26,421 bases of DNA from a virus. A model generated the notes under the pieces. That model was not told the origin of the DNA. It did not search any database and was given only the letters and a program-made list of their open reading frames with translations. How positions within the stretch are numbered: position 1 is the stretch's first letter; each line of letters opens with the position of its first letter. Position numbers and translations under genes: made by a program. The stretch lies in the IMG/VR virus record IMGVR_UViG_3300032046_000185, positions 1 through 26,421 of that record; one strand, 5' to 3'. Below, piece after piece: positions 5,892 to 13,607 of this stretch.

Positions 5892-5912
5892 GAGTCTAAA
5901 TACTCTAAAATT

Positions 5913-6224
5913 ATGGGATTTGTAGCGCCAAAAGGAAATCAATTTGCTAAAAATAACAAGGGTGGCGGCAGAAAAGGATATGAGTTTGAGGCAGAGCAAT
6001 ATAAAAGAATGTTAAAGATGACAGACCTGTATTTGGCATTATTAGAAAAGATACTTACAGGAAAGCCGACCACAGAGGAAAGAATAAGGTTTGAAGATGT
6101 CAGGCAGGCAATGTCAAAAATCATTGACAAGCTTCACGCAAATAAGAACTCAGTAGAACTAAGAGGAGAACTGGAATTGCCAATAAGGGTAATTAAGGTT
6201 AAGAAATATGAGCCAAAAGATTGA
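5913..6224 (+). CDS. Terminase small-subunit candidate
   Basis: 103 residues. The N terminus (PKGNQFAKNNKGGGRKGYEF, from residue 6) is a pattern common at the start of phage small terminases and other packaging-initiation proteins: G-N-x-F-A-x-x-N-x-G-G-G-R. A helical region suited to oligomerisation follows (residues 25-80). The gene lies directly upstream of the large terminase and overlaps it by 17 bases. Small terminases bind the packaging site and load the large subunit. The motif and position make this the best call, although the protein is short and no DNA-binding helix-turn-helix is obvious. Confidence 0.65.
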   Translation: MGFVAPKGNQFAKNNKGGGRKGYEFEAEQYKRMLKMTDLYLALLEKILTGKPTTEERIRFEDVRQAMSKIIDKLHANKNSVELRGELELPIRVIKVKKYEPKD

Positions 6225-7452
6225 GCAGGAAGTAGAGTTCTTCGGACAGCAATACGATGCTTTTAACTTTGAAACGCAGTTTGGAGCGGCAATAGCAGGA
6301 GTTCAGTCAGGAAAGACCTTTTTAGGCGCGCATTGGGCTGGAAGTAAGATAACTGACTTCCCGGACAAGAACGGATTGATATGCGCTCCCACTTATAAGA
6401 TATTACAGCACAGCACATTGGATAAGTTCTTTTCCCTTTTCATTGAATTAAGAAGGTTCTACAAAGAGCAGAAAGGAGTCATTGAACTACCAGGTGGGGG
6501 AAAAGTGTTTATAAGGTCCGCGGACCAGCCACTTGGAGTTGAGGGTATGACTATTCACTGGGCTTGGCTTGACGAGGCGGGAATGATGGCGCGGTTGATA
6601 TGGACAGTGGTAAGAAGCAGGGTTTCATTGACCGGCGGACAGGTTCTTATCACCACCACGCCCTACAATATGGGTTGGTTGTATCAGGATTTCTATGTGC
6701 CGTGGAAAGAAGGGACTGACAAAGATTTGTCGGTATTTACTTGGAAGTCGGTTGATTCGCCATATTTTCCCAGAGAGTTCTACAATAAGGAAAGGGCGCG
6801 GTTAAGGCAGGAAGAGTTCGCCAGAAGGTATGAGGGAGAGTTTAAGAAGATGGAGGGTTTGGTTTATGATTTGCCAAAAGAACAGATAATAAAACCGATA
6901 GAAAAGATTACAAGAAAAGCATTTGTCGGAGCCGGAATTGACTGGGGATTTAGGAATCCATCGGCAATATGTGTGGCTGCGATTTATGACAATGCTTGGT
7001 ATGTAATAAGCGAATGGAAAGAAACGGAAAAAACAACAGCAGAAATAATACAGGTATTGACGAACCAAAGGGACGAGTTCTTTATTAGAAGGTTCTACCC
7101 CGATCCTGCAGAGCAGGACAGGATAAAAGAATTGAAAGACGCAGGGATTAATGTGTCCGACACCAACAAAGACATCACCGGGGGGATAAGCGAAATCCAA
7201 CAACTGATAAAAGAGAAAAGATTTTTTGTTTTTGACACTTGTGTAAATTTTCTTGATGAAATAAATTCTTATCATTATGCAGAAGGACAGGAAGGAAAAC
7301 CATTTAAGGACGAGCCTGAAAAGTTCAACGACCACCTGATGGACGCAATGAGATATTTAATTCACAGTTACAATCCTGAAAAGATTTTTGCGCCTGATTA
7401 CGAGCAAAAGAAACGGGGGAATAAATATAAATATATCATCAGGAAAAAATGA
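6208..7452 (+). CDS. terL: Terminase large subunit
   Basis: 414 residues, the packaging ATPase/nuclease. Walker A is GVQSGKTF (31-38), Walker B is AWLDEAG (119-125), and motif III is TTTPYN (149-154). The C-terminal RNase H-like nuclease starts at GAGIDWGF (241-248, acidic D245), continues with FYPDPAEQD (296-304) and ends with NDHLMDAMRY (374-383), which supplies the last acidic residue. All landmarks are present, so the enzyme looks intact; the length is at the short end for the family. It sits between the small-terminase candidate and the portal. The start overlaps the upstream gene by 17 bases. Confidence 0.95.
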   Translation: MSQKIEQEVEFFGQQYDAFNFETQFGAAIAGVQSGKTFLGAHWAGSKITDFPDKNGLICAPTYKILQHSTLDKFFSLFIELRRFYKEQKGVIELPGGGKVFIRSADQPLGVEGMTIHWAWLDEAGMMARLIWTVVRSRVSLTGGQVLITTTPYNMGWLYQDFYVPWKEGTDKDLSVFTWKSVDSPYFPREFYNKERARLRQEEFARRYEGEFKKMEGLVYDLPKEQIIKPIEKITRKAFVGAGIDWGFRNPSAICVAAIYDNAWYVISEWKETEKTTAEIIQVLTNQRDEFFIRRFYPDPAEQDRIKELKDAGINVSDTNKDITGGISEIQQLIKEKRFFVFDTCVNFLDEINSYHYAEGQEGKPFKDEPEKFNDHLMDAMRYLIHSYNPEKIFAPDYEQKKRGNKYKYIIRKK

Positions 7453-7619
7453 AATATCTTATCCAATGTAAATTCTGCGGAACAATATTATTGAAAACAA
7501 AAAACTTGATGCTTGGAATTCTGCCGGCAGAAATTAAATGTCCCAATCCAAATTGTAAAAAGATTTTAAAAATGCCAATAGAAATAATTATTAACGAAGA
7601 AAGAAGAAAAAGGGCTTGA
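7449..7619 (+). CDS. Com-like zinc-ribbon protein
   Basis: 56 residues, beginning in the large-terminase stop (ATGA). Cysteines at 7, 10, 31 and 36 (CKFC and CPNPNC) make a small zinc ribbon like that of phage Mu Com, a translational regulator that binds mRNA; the second knuckle has one or two more residues than usual. A basic tail (EERRKRA) could contact RNA or DNA. It lies immediately before a promoter and structured leader for the portal gene, so a regulatory role is plausible but unproven. Confidence 0.65.
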   Translation: MKYLIQCKFCGTILLKTKNLMLGILPAEIKCPNPNCKKILKMPIEIIINEERRKRA

Positions 7620-7645
7620 CAGAGTATCTGGGGATAAAGTATTAT
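7616..7645 (+). promoter_or_regulatory. Sigma70-type promoter before portal gene
   Basis: TTGACA (7616-7621, perfect -35) and TATTAT (7640-7645, 5 of 6 for -10) are separated by 18 bases. The -35 overlaps the stop of the Com-like gene. The predicted transcript would start near 7652 and carry a leader of about 108 bases before the portal ATG at 7760. This would let the virion genes be expressed separately from the packaging genes. Confidence 0.6.
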
Positions 7646-7672
7646 GAAATAACGATTGAAAAATTGTTAGGT

Positions 7673-7717
7673 AGAAGCTCACGAGCCAGCGCCTTCCTTA
7701 CGAGGTAAAAGCTTTCT
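7673..7717 (+). promoter_or_regulatory. Structured leader of portal mRNA (candidate)
   Basis: Within the non-coding 7620-7759 interval. AGAAGCT (7673-7679) can pair with AGCTTTCT (7710-7717) with a one-base bulge; inside, TTAC (7698-7701) pairs with GTAA (7705-7708) around GAG, and GCTC-AC-GAGC (7677-7686) is a dyad. The segment is more GC-rich than its surroundings and is followed by T-runs up to the portal ATG. It could be a translational control element or Com-like protein target; I could not match it to a known riboswitch or ribozyme. Confidence 0.35.
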
Positions 7718-7759
7718 AAATCATTTTTTGGTTTGGGAAGTTTTTATCTCGTTTTTTTT

Positions 7760-9511
7760 ATGGACAACATTTCACTTTTAGTAAAACTCAAAGAGGAAAA
7801 AAGAGTAAGCATTGAATTCCAAAAACGCAGACACGATACTTGGAACGAAATTTATAATTTATACAGAGACATAGTCCCCACTAATGAGTTAACACAACGT
7901 CAGGAAGTCAACATTCCCATTATGAAAGAAACAAAGAAAACGCTTCTTTCAAGGATTGACGAACCGCCTGATGTTGTTTTTGATTGTTTGGAACGGGATG
8001 TAGCCGGCAGGGAAAAAGAAATAGTTATCAATGAAATCTGGCAAGAGGATTCCAACAAATGCAATTTTGAGGGAATCGACATAATGGAAAAGAACAATGT
8101 TTTGCTGGTCGGCAGAACTTTTAAGAAACTTAACTTCTTAGAGGGTGATTTCAAAGTGGAGGTTCCCAATAAGTTTGACATTGTAATCGACCCTAAGGTA
8201 AATCCTTTGGATATAGAAACGGCTGGATTTATAATCCATCTCCACATTTACAGAAAGTTAAGGGATATTCTGGCTAATCCTAAATATGAAGACGAGGGAA
8301 AGCAGGCATTAAAAAAATATCTTGACGCCAATGCCGATGAAAGCGGAAAAGGGATATTGCTTCAGTTTCCTTCGGACGCCACATACGAAGCGAGGCAGCA
8401 AAAACTTCTTGATTTGAATATCACTAACTTTGACGAGTTCGGTGCGGCTGACATAGAGGTTGAGATTAACGAGCATTACACTTTAATCTGGGATGAAAAG
8501 AAAAAGAAGTTTGTAAGGAATGTCGTGGTTGTTGCGGCCAATAACGCCATTCTTTACATAGAACCATTGACAGACGCCATAGGCGTTGATTTCTGGCCAT
8601 TTGTGAGTTGGGCAGATGATATGGATAACGAAGATTTCTGGTCTGATGGAATGGGCGATGTGGTCAGGACTCCCAACAAAGTAATGAACATCTATTTTTC
8701 AACAATGCTGGAGAACAGGACTCTTCAGAACTTGGGAATGATGTGGTATCTGCCTGATAAAGGATTCGACCCCCAGATGTTCGAGCCTGAACCTTTCGGG
8801 ATGTATCCTGCGCCATTGATAGAATCAGGCGGAAGATGTCTGTCCGTTGCAGAGGTTGTCCAACAGATGAACATTCCTAAACTGGACGATAACTTAGTAA
8901 GCATAGATTTTCTTATCAAATTGGTGGAAAGGGCGACAGCCGCTACAGCCATTGAAAAAGGAGTATCAGAGAAAGGGCAGATAACGCTTGGCGAGGTTGA
9001 ACAACTGACGGCCAAAGCAACGCAGAGAATCGTCAGCATGGCGAAGTTCTATCGCCGGGCTTGGAAAGAGTTTGCCTGGAAGTGGCGGATGATAAGGGAA
9101 GCCAACGCTTCGGATAAGACGCCACTTAAACTTTATAAGAAAAACTACAGGGGAAGTTATTACGAGAAAGAAGTATTTAAGAAGGACTGGTATTCAAAAT
9201 CTGGCTACAAAGAAAGGGTAATGTCAAGTTCCGAACAGGAAACAGAGAAAGCGACCGGACTCAACAAGTTGATGATAATAAAGAATCAATACCCTGATAG
9301 TGCCGCTATTCAAAAAATGGTCAAGAAACGAATGCTGGAGATATTTGACCTAACTCCAGACGAGATGAAAGAGATTGAAGAGGAGGAGAAAATGAGAACC
9401 GCAATACCTCCAACGGGTCAAGTTCCTCCCAATCCCGAAGTAGCAACATTAGGAAAACAAGCAGAAGATTTGAAAAAATTATTAACACCTAAACCGGCAG
9501 TTGTAAAATGA
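7760..9511 (+). CDS. Portal protein
   Basis: 583 residues. Portal rings form the DNA entry channel of the capsid. The sequence has the usual portal order: N-terminal charged helical region with many polar residues; a central region with PFVSWADDMDNEDFWSDG (about residue 280), the conserved P-F...W...G motif; MNIYFSTMLENRTLQN for the wing/stem helices; and a long C-terminal helical, acidic-tailed region (EMKEIEEEEKMR). Placement after the large terminase is standard. I chose ATG 7760 over a TTG at 7733, because the TTG falls in the T-rich leader and would add nine hydrophobic residues. The last codon overlaps the next ATG. Confidence 0.88.
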   Translation: MDNISLLVKLKEEKRVSIEFQKRRHDTWNEIYNLYRDIVPTNELTQRQEVNIPIMKETKKTLLSRIDEPPDVVFDCLERDVAGREKEIVINEIWQEDSNKCNFEGIDIMEKNNVLLVGRTFKKLNFLEGDFKVEVPNKFDIVIDPKVNPLDIETAGFIIHLHIYRKLRDILANPKYEDEGKQALKKYLDANADESGKGILLQFPSDATYEARQQKLLDLNITNFDEFGAADIEVEINEHYTLIWDEKKKKFVRNVVVVAANNAILYIEPLTDAIGVDFWPFVSWADDMDNEDFWSDGMGDVVRTPNKVMNIYFSTMLENRTLQNLGMMWYLPDKGFDPQMFEPEPFGMYPAPLIESGGRCLSVAEVVQQMNIPKLDDNLVSIDFLIKLVERATAATAIEKGVSEKGQITLGEVEQLTAKATQRIVSMAKFYRRAWKEFAWKWRMIREANASDKTPLKLYKKNYRGSYYEKEVFKKDWYSKSGYKERVMSSSEQETEKATGLNKLMIIKNQYPDSAAIQKMVKKRMLEIFDLTPDEMKEIEEEEKMRTAIPPTGQVPPNPEVATLGKQAEDLKKLLTPKPAVVK

Positions 9512-10278
9512 ACATTGTTGAAGAAGCCAAAAAAATAATAGAACAGGGGTTGGAAGAAGTTAAAAAGAGAAACAATGAGGAAACTCGCAATGAGATTATT
9601 TCCGGCATAAGAGAGGATTTAATCAATATATTCGCCCCATTCTCGGATAAAATCGCTTCCAATTCAAAACTTTCCAAAGAAGAGATAATAGATATTATAA
9701 GACAGATTAAGATTGAACCAGTAATCAATTACACTCCTCCAAAATTAGAAATTCCCAAAATAGAAGTTCCGCCGGTGGAGTTTCCCAGAGACGAAATGAT
9801 GTCAGCAATCAGGGAAGCATTCAAAGGGATCGTGATACAACCTCCCGTCCTAAACCTAAAACCGCCTGATGTGAAAATGCCCGGACAGATGGAAGTCAAG
9901 GGCATAGTGGGATATTTTCAAAATCTCATTAACGCATTGTCAGGCAGATTGAATGTCGGATTGGATGAAATTGACAGAGACAAGCCACTTCACGTTGTTT
10001 TAGTTGATAAAGATGGGCAGTATTATCTGCCGGGGAGGGGAACAATGCTATTTGGCGGAGGGGGAGGGACAAAGTTTTCTGTTGAAGAGATAGATTTAAG
10101 CTCGCAATGTAATGGGGTTGAAAATGAGTTTGACTTAGGAAAAACAGTCAGTTCGGTAATCCTTGTAAATCTTAATGGTTCGTTGATGTCCTATACCTTA
10201 AATGTGGCCAAAGATAAAATAACCCTCGCCATTAGTCCTGACACAGGGGAATCATTAAAAGCAGTTGTAGCTATATGA
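9508..10278 (+). CDS. Virion-associated protein with C-terminal beta domain
   Basis: 256 residues. Residues 1-70 are helical, 70-135 hold repeated proline-rich segments (PKLEIPKIEVPPVEFP, then PPVLNLKPPDVKMP), and the C-terminal part after a Gly-rich linker (GGGGGT, about residue 183) is beta-rich with SVILVNLNGSLMSYTLN. That last segment has the look of small beta modules that decorate phage heads or tails. It overlaps the portal stop and the next ATG, so it is made with the portal. Probably a minor virion protein or fibre attachment; no family named. Confidence 0.6.
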   Translation: MNIVEEAKKIIEQGLEEVKKRNNEETRNEIISGIREDLINIFAPFSDKIASNSKLSKEEIIDIIRQIKIEPVINYTPPKLEIPKIEVPPVEFPRDEMMSAIREAFKGIVIQPPVLNLKPPDVKMPGQMEVKGIVGYFQNLINALSGRLNVGLDEIDRDKPLHVVLVDKDGQYYLPGRGTMLFGGGGGTKFSVEEIDLSSQCNGVENEFDLGKTVSSVILVNLNGSLMSYTLNVAKDKITLAISPDTGESLKAVVAI

Positions 10279-12176
10279 GATTATTCAAAAACATTTTAAT
10301 AGTGATAATAGCCGGAATAATCGTTGCCGGCATTGTTAAAGCCGATTTAGGAACTTATTGGAAAACCATTAATAGTTTAATTCCAAGAACTGACAATTCC
10401 GTTGATATTGGTTCGGCTTCCAATACAATTAGAGCGGTTTATACTAACGATTTATTATTCAACGGGGAAATACAACCCGACGGTTCCACCTGTTCCAATG
10501 GGGAGATACTGAAGAAAACCGCAGCCAACGATTGGGACTGTTCTGCCGATGCCGGCGGGAATTATACAGCCAGCGGAACTTTACTCCAATTAGTAGGCAC
10601 CGACTTTAGCTTAAAGGAGGGAACTTTGACAAACGGCAAAGGTTGTTCTTATCTATCGGCATCGGGATTAAATTGTAATTCTGACTTTCTGACCTCCGCC
10701 ATAACTTCGCTTCAAGGATTGACATCGTCAGTTCAGACAGTCGCCACATCAACAGCTTCCAATCTTTTTGACTGGAGTTCAAGCGGTTCAGTTCATACTT
10801 TGACTATTCCTTCCAATGTGGGATTTTTTGACAATGATGCGGGATATCTGACCGCAGAGAATGACCCACTTTCTTGGCTTCTCGCCACGGCTCAGACAGG
10901 CATTACAGGAGATAAATCAGGTTCATTTGATTTTACTACAACAGGCAAGGGAACTTTCGGAGCTTCAGGTTCTGATGCGGTTCAGGTAGTTGAAAACTCG
11001 CATCTTCGTATTGGTGGCACATCTATTTATCCTACCAATTCCAAGATAAAGATTGGCGATGGGGACTTTGTGACCATTTCCGAACCTATGGGTGGTGTAT
11101 TAAAATTGTATGGCGACCGCGGAATAATTCTTGATACTGTAAATTCTTCTTACAGAATCAGCACTAATAATAGAGATGTCGTTGATGTTCTTAATTTAGG
11201 AGTCGGAACAAGCACACCCAGCCAAGCAATAGACATAGAGAAAAATAATCCGATGATTAGGATTAAGGAAACATCGGCTGCGAGCAGTTATACCTTGAAT
11301 GGTTTGTGGTTAGAACAGCCAGGAGCATTTGCCACAAGCAGTGTGGCTTGGAATTTAGGAATTTACAATAATGATTTTTACTTTGCATCGTCTGAAGGTC
11401 CAGGAAGCGGATTGACTTCGTTTGCTGTGACAAGTGGTTATGAACTTGGCGATTTTGGGATATTTGATGTTTTAAGCACTACTTTTATTGCCGAAAGAGG
11501 TTTCATTGCTAACAATATAGGCGGCGATTTTGATTCCATAATTAAGAGCAAAACTTATGATAATATGTTTGTTATTGATGGTGGATTAGACCAAGTTGAA
11601 ATAGGGAATAGTGCTACTGGAACAATAGCGACTTTTGATAATACGGGAGTGGTATTTAATGGAAATTTAAGCGATAGAGATTTTATAGTTAAAAGCGATA
11701 CCAATGCCAATATGTTAAATGTAAATGGCGGAAACAATAATGTAGGAATCGGCAAAGTTCCGACCGCAGGAATTGAGTTGGATGTTTCAGGAGATATAGG
11801 AGCAACCAACAGCATCCTGTCTTCTGGTATGACAATGGGAATCGGTTATACAACTGGCTCAGGAGCTTCAACTACTCAAGCGACAAGCAAAACTACTGGC
11901 GTGACATTAAATGCAATTAACGGGCAGATTACAGCGACTGGCACGGCTTTGGCTTCTCTGGTAAAGGCTACATTCACGGTTTCCGATAGTGCCGTAGTGG
12001 CGACAGACAACATAATCTTGACCCATCAATCTGGCGGAACAGAAGCCGCTTATGCCACTTGGATAGAATCAGTGTCTGCTGGAAGTTTCGAGATTACCAT
12101 ATACAACACATCGGGAGGCAGTTTAAGCGAATCGTTGATACTTAATTTCGCTGTGATTAAAAGCACGGCTCAATAA
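10275..12176 (+). CDS. Fibre-like protein with N-terminal hydrophobic segment
   Basis: 633 residues. Residues 6-22 (NILIVIIAGIIVAGIVK) form a signal or membrane anchor followed by KADLGTYW. The rest is Ser/Thr/Gly/Asn-rich beta structure with the motif family seen in trimeric fibres: VDIGSASNTIRAVYTNDLLF, LGVGTSTPSQAIDI (about residue 309) and NNVGIGKVPTAGIELDVSG (about 488). This VGIGT-P style is frequent in surface proteins of Patescibacteria and in tail fibres. A hydrophobic export-like N terminus is odd for a tail fibre, which is normally assembled in the cytoplasm; it could instead be a membrane-anchored or exported surface protein. No cleavable endosialidase chaperone was seen at the C terminus. 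Confidence 0.7.
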   Translation: MRLFKNILIVIIAGIIVAGIVKADLGTYWKTINSLIPRTDNSVDIGSASNTIRAVYTNDLLFNGEIQPDGSTCSNGEILKKTAANDWDCSADAGGNYTASGTLLQLVGTDFSLKEGTLTNGKGCSYLSASGLNCNSDFLTSAITSLQGLTSSVQTVATSTASNLFDWSSSGSVHTLTIPSNVGFFDNDAGYLTAENDPLSWLLATAQTGITGDKSGSFDFTTTGKGTFGASGSDAVQVVENSHLRIGGTSIYPTNSKIKIGDGDFVTISEPMGGVLKLYGDRGIILDTVNSSYRISTNNRDVVDVLNLGVGTSTPSQAIDIEKNNPMIRIKETSAASSYTLNGLWLEQPGAFATSSVAWNLGIYNNDFYFASSEGPGSGLTSFAVTSGYELGDFGIFDVLSTTFIAERGFIANNIGGDFDSIIKSKTYDNMFVIDGGLDQVEIGNSATGTIATFDNTGVVFNGNLSDRDFIVKSDTNANMLNVNGGNNNVGIGKVPTAGIELDVSGDIGATNSILSSGMTMGIGYTTGSGASTTQATSKTTGVTLNAINGQITATGTALASLVKATFTVSDSAVVATDNIILTHQSGGTEAAYATWIESVSAGSFEITIYNTSGGSLSESLILNFAVIKSTAQ

Positions 12177-12181
12177 AAATT

Positions 12182-12427
12182 ATGAATAAAAAAATCATAG
12201 TGATAGCAGTCGGAATCTTGCTGGTGGCTTCGCTGGGATTCAACCTCTATTTAGGAGTATGGAAAAGTATAGAAAAAAATCTGATGAATAAAGGGGCGAA
12301 TGCTATTTTGGGGCAGATACTGAATCAGATAAAGAATACAGGTCAGGTCAAAATCGGGGATACGATTTTAATCCCGCAGATACAGTTCCAAGCAGAAAAA
12401 CCAGAATTAGAATTGCCGAATAAATAG
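12182..12427 (+). CDS. Small membrane-anchored protein
   Basis: 81 residues. Residues 4-24 (KIIVIAVGILLVASLGFNLYL) form one hydrophobic span after a short MNKK start, giving a likely type II anchor or signal. The remainder is polar, with VKIGDTILIPQIQFQ and a charged PELELPNK tail. It follows the fibre-like protein, which also has an N-terminal hydrophobic segment, so the pair may act at the membrane (spanin-like or surface exclusion roles are possible). No lipobox or spanin motif. Confidence 0.55.
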   Translation: MNKKIIVIAVGILLVASLGFNLYLGVWKSIEKNLMNKGANAILGQILNQIKNTGQVKIGDTILIPQIQFQAEKPELELPNK

Positions 12428-12438
12428 AAAGTTCTTTT

Positions 12439-12447
12439 AGGAGGGTG
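12439..12447 (+). promoter_or_regulatory. Strong Shine-Dalgarno sequence
   Basis: AGGAGGGTG, with AGGAGG ending eight bases before the ATG at 12453. This is the only strong ribosome-binding site seen before a gene in this window; almost all others use A/T-rich leaders with none. It decides the start of the zinc-ribbon gene and suggests that gene came from a different genetic background. Confidence 0.85.
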
Positions 12448-12452
12448 TCGTA

Positions 12453-12659
12453 ATGCTGTTAGACATTAAGATTGTCTGCCCTGATTGCGATGGAAGGATG
12501 CGGTTAGTCGGCTACGATAAAACGAGCAAAGACCCGATAATCGGTTGCCTGAAATGTATGATGATATACACGATAGAGGGAGTTTCTTATACTCTCGTCA
12601 AATGCGAAGATTACCAGCTATTCCTTTTTCCTGAATATTCAAAGGCAAAATCGCATTAA
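12453..12659 (+). CDS. Zinc-ribbon protein with strong RBS
   Basis: 68 residues. CPDC (C9/C12) and CLKC (C32/C35) form a zinc ribbon around RMRLVGYDKTSKDPIIG; the C-terminal half is aromatic (YQLFLFPEYSKAKSH). A nucleic-acid or protein-binding role is likely, not enzymatic. Unlike its neighbours it has a textbook Shine-Dalgarno sequence, its codon and base usage look less A-rich, and it is followed by a GC-richer non-coding stretch. It may be a recently acquired moron gene. It is not clearly similar to the other zinc ribbons at 4797 and 7449 beyond the cysteine pairs. Confidence 0.7.
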   Translation: MLLDIKIVCPDCDGRMRLVGYDKTSKDPIIGCLKCMMIYTIEGVSYTLVKCEDYQLFLFPEYSKAKSH

Positions 12660-12684
12660 CACGCATTCACCCCCTTCCCGCTAT

Positions 12685-12749
12685 GGAGAGCGATTGGAAA
12701 ATAGAAATCCTTATAGATTTGGGGAATATCAAAGTTCCTCTCGCTCTCC
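12685..12749 (+). promoter_or_regulatory. 9-bp inverted repeat before holin candidate
   Basis: GGAGAGCGA (12685-12693) and TCGCTCTCC (12741-12749) are perfect inverted repeats 47 bases apart, in the interval 12660-12772. An ATG-to-TAG frame of 25 codons (12684-12761, beginning MESDWKIEILID) spans the same bases, with no ribosome-binding site, so I do not call it a gene. The dyad could control expression of the following holin-like gene or be part of an inserted segment. The rest of the interval shows nothing else. Confidence 0.45.
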
Positions 12750-12772
12750 TCCTTTCTTAGAGAATAAAAATT

Positions 12773-12982
12773 ATGTTAGACCAACAAATTATAAACGAAA
12801 TACAAAAATCAATAACAATCCTGAACGAGCATTCAGGAGATTTGACGACTGGATTAGCCGTTTTACAGGAGAGAGTGGATTGGCTTTGTAAGTTTTTCTG
12901 GATTGTGGTAACGGCAAGTATCGGAGGACTGATAGCCAATGTCTACCAGATATTTTTAATGCGTAAAAATAATAAGAAATGA
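12773..12982 (+). CDS. XhlA-like holin candidate
   Basis: 69 residues. An amphipathic N-terminal helix (INEIQKSITILNEHSGDL through LAVLQERVDWLCK) precedes one membrane span (about residues 42-62, FWIVVTASIGGLIANVYQIFL) and a basic tail MRKNNKK. This order, coiled region then span then basic tail, is that of XhlA-type membrane-associated lysis proteins. A lysin is not adjacent; it lies at 25003, and a second holin-like gene at 26046. It may therefore be an accessory or antiholin. A frame at 12694-12891 overlapping the same bases was not chosen because its sequence is low in structure and lacks a leader. Confidence 0.55.
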   Translation: MLDQQIINEIQKSITILNEHSGDLTTGLAVLQERVDWLCKFFWIVVTASIGGLIANVYQIFLMRKNNKK

Positions 12983-13026
12983 AGAAAGTATCTCGGTGGA
13001 GAATATCCGCCTGTATAAGAAATGTG

Positions 13027-13122
13027 ATGCCAAAAGCTAAAAAGAAAGACAGATTCACAATCTCAAAGAAAGAACTGATAACAATAATAAAAGAGATTAT
13101 TGAGTGTTGTCTTGAAGAATAA
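13027..13122 (+). CDS. 31-residue basic peptide
   Basis: Begins MPKAKKKDRFTISKKELI with a basic N terminus and ends in an acidic, helical part (IKEIIECCLEE) with a CC pair. The small size makes it uncertain, and its leader (TAAGAAATGTG) is atypical. It shares the MPKA start with the protein at 13467. No function suggested. Confidence 0.35.
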   Translation: MPKAKKKDRFTISKKELITIIKEIIECCLEE

Positions 13123-13126
13123 AACT

Positions 13127-13462
13127 ATGAATTTAAAAAACATATTAACACAGATTTTAGTAAATTTAGACAAGAAATATGAAGAACTGACCCCACCGGC
13201 CAAGGAAAAGTTTGATTTATGGGAAAAGGTGCTGAGCAAAGAATCAATAAACCTAGAAGAGTTCAAACAATTTATACAAAGCGAAAATGAAAGATTGATA
13301 AAACAGATTATAGACAGGGATTTAGTTTCAAAGTCGGAAAAAGACATCCGTCTAAAGGCCGAGTTGTCTTATGGAAGGTTTATTCTATCTGTTTTAGAAA
13401 GTCCGGAGGTGGCTAAAAAACATTTGGAAGCCCAACTTAAAAAAGAATATAACATTAAATAA
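13127..13462 (+). CDS. Helical protein, unknown
   Basis: 111 residues from ATG 13127, chosen over an upstream GTG/TTG-type extension at 13100 because AAAACTATG is the standard leader here and the previous small frame ends at 13122. The protein is charged and helical throughout (KYEELTPPAKEKFDLWEKVL, KQFIQSENERLIKQIIDRDL). No family recognised. It lies between the holin candidate and the scaffold/capsid genes. Confidence 0.6.
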   Translation: MNLKNILTQILVNLDKKYEELTPPAKEKFDLWEKVLSKESINLEEFKQFIQSENERLIKQIIDRDLVSKSEKDIRLKAELSYGRFILSVLESPEVAKKHLEAQLKKEYNIK

Positions 13463-13466
13463 ATCT

Positions 13467-13607
13467 ATGCCAAAAGCATTTGATTCTTGCAGAAAACGGG
13501 GCGGCAGAATAAGGACAAAGGAACTTTCAGGTGGCAAGTATATGCATATTTGCTTTATAGGGGGAAAATCCTATGCCGGAGAAGTAAAAAAAAAGAAGAA
13601 AAAATAA
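13467..13607 (+). CDS. 46-residue basic protein with lysine tail
   Basis: Begins MPKAFDSCRKRGGRIRTK and contains GGKYMHICFIGGKSYAGEVK before a terminal run of six lysines. A compact beta-like core with basic ends suggests DNA or RNA binding. From memory similar 40-50-residue (R-GGR-RT-L-GGKY--CF--GKSY-GEV) proteins are found scattered in phage and bacterial genomes without known role. Four bases separate it from the previous stop, with AAATCTATG leader. Confidence 0.5.
   Translation: MPKAFDSCRKRGGRIRTKELSGGKYMHICFIGGKSYAGEVKKKKKK

Noticed and set aside
6802-7335. 177-residue minus-strand frame opposite the large terminase
   Set aside because: It is the complement of a clear terminase coding region; its Cys/Phe/Tyr-rich sequence is typical of antisense shadow frames.
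7733-7759. TTG start for the portal protein
   Set aside because: It falls in the T-rich leader and adds a hydrophobic stretch unlike portals; ATG 7760 gives a normal charged start.
7620-7759. tRNA or known riboswitch in the portal leader
   Set aside because: No cloverleaf or T-arm consensus, and no match to a riboswitch or ribozyme core I know; kept only as a structured leader candidate.
12694-12891. 65-residue frame overlapping the holin candidate
   Set aside because: Low-complexity polar sequence and no leader; the 12773 frame has a clear membrane span and standard AAAAATTATG leader.
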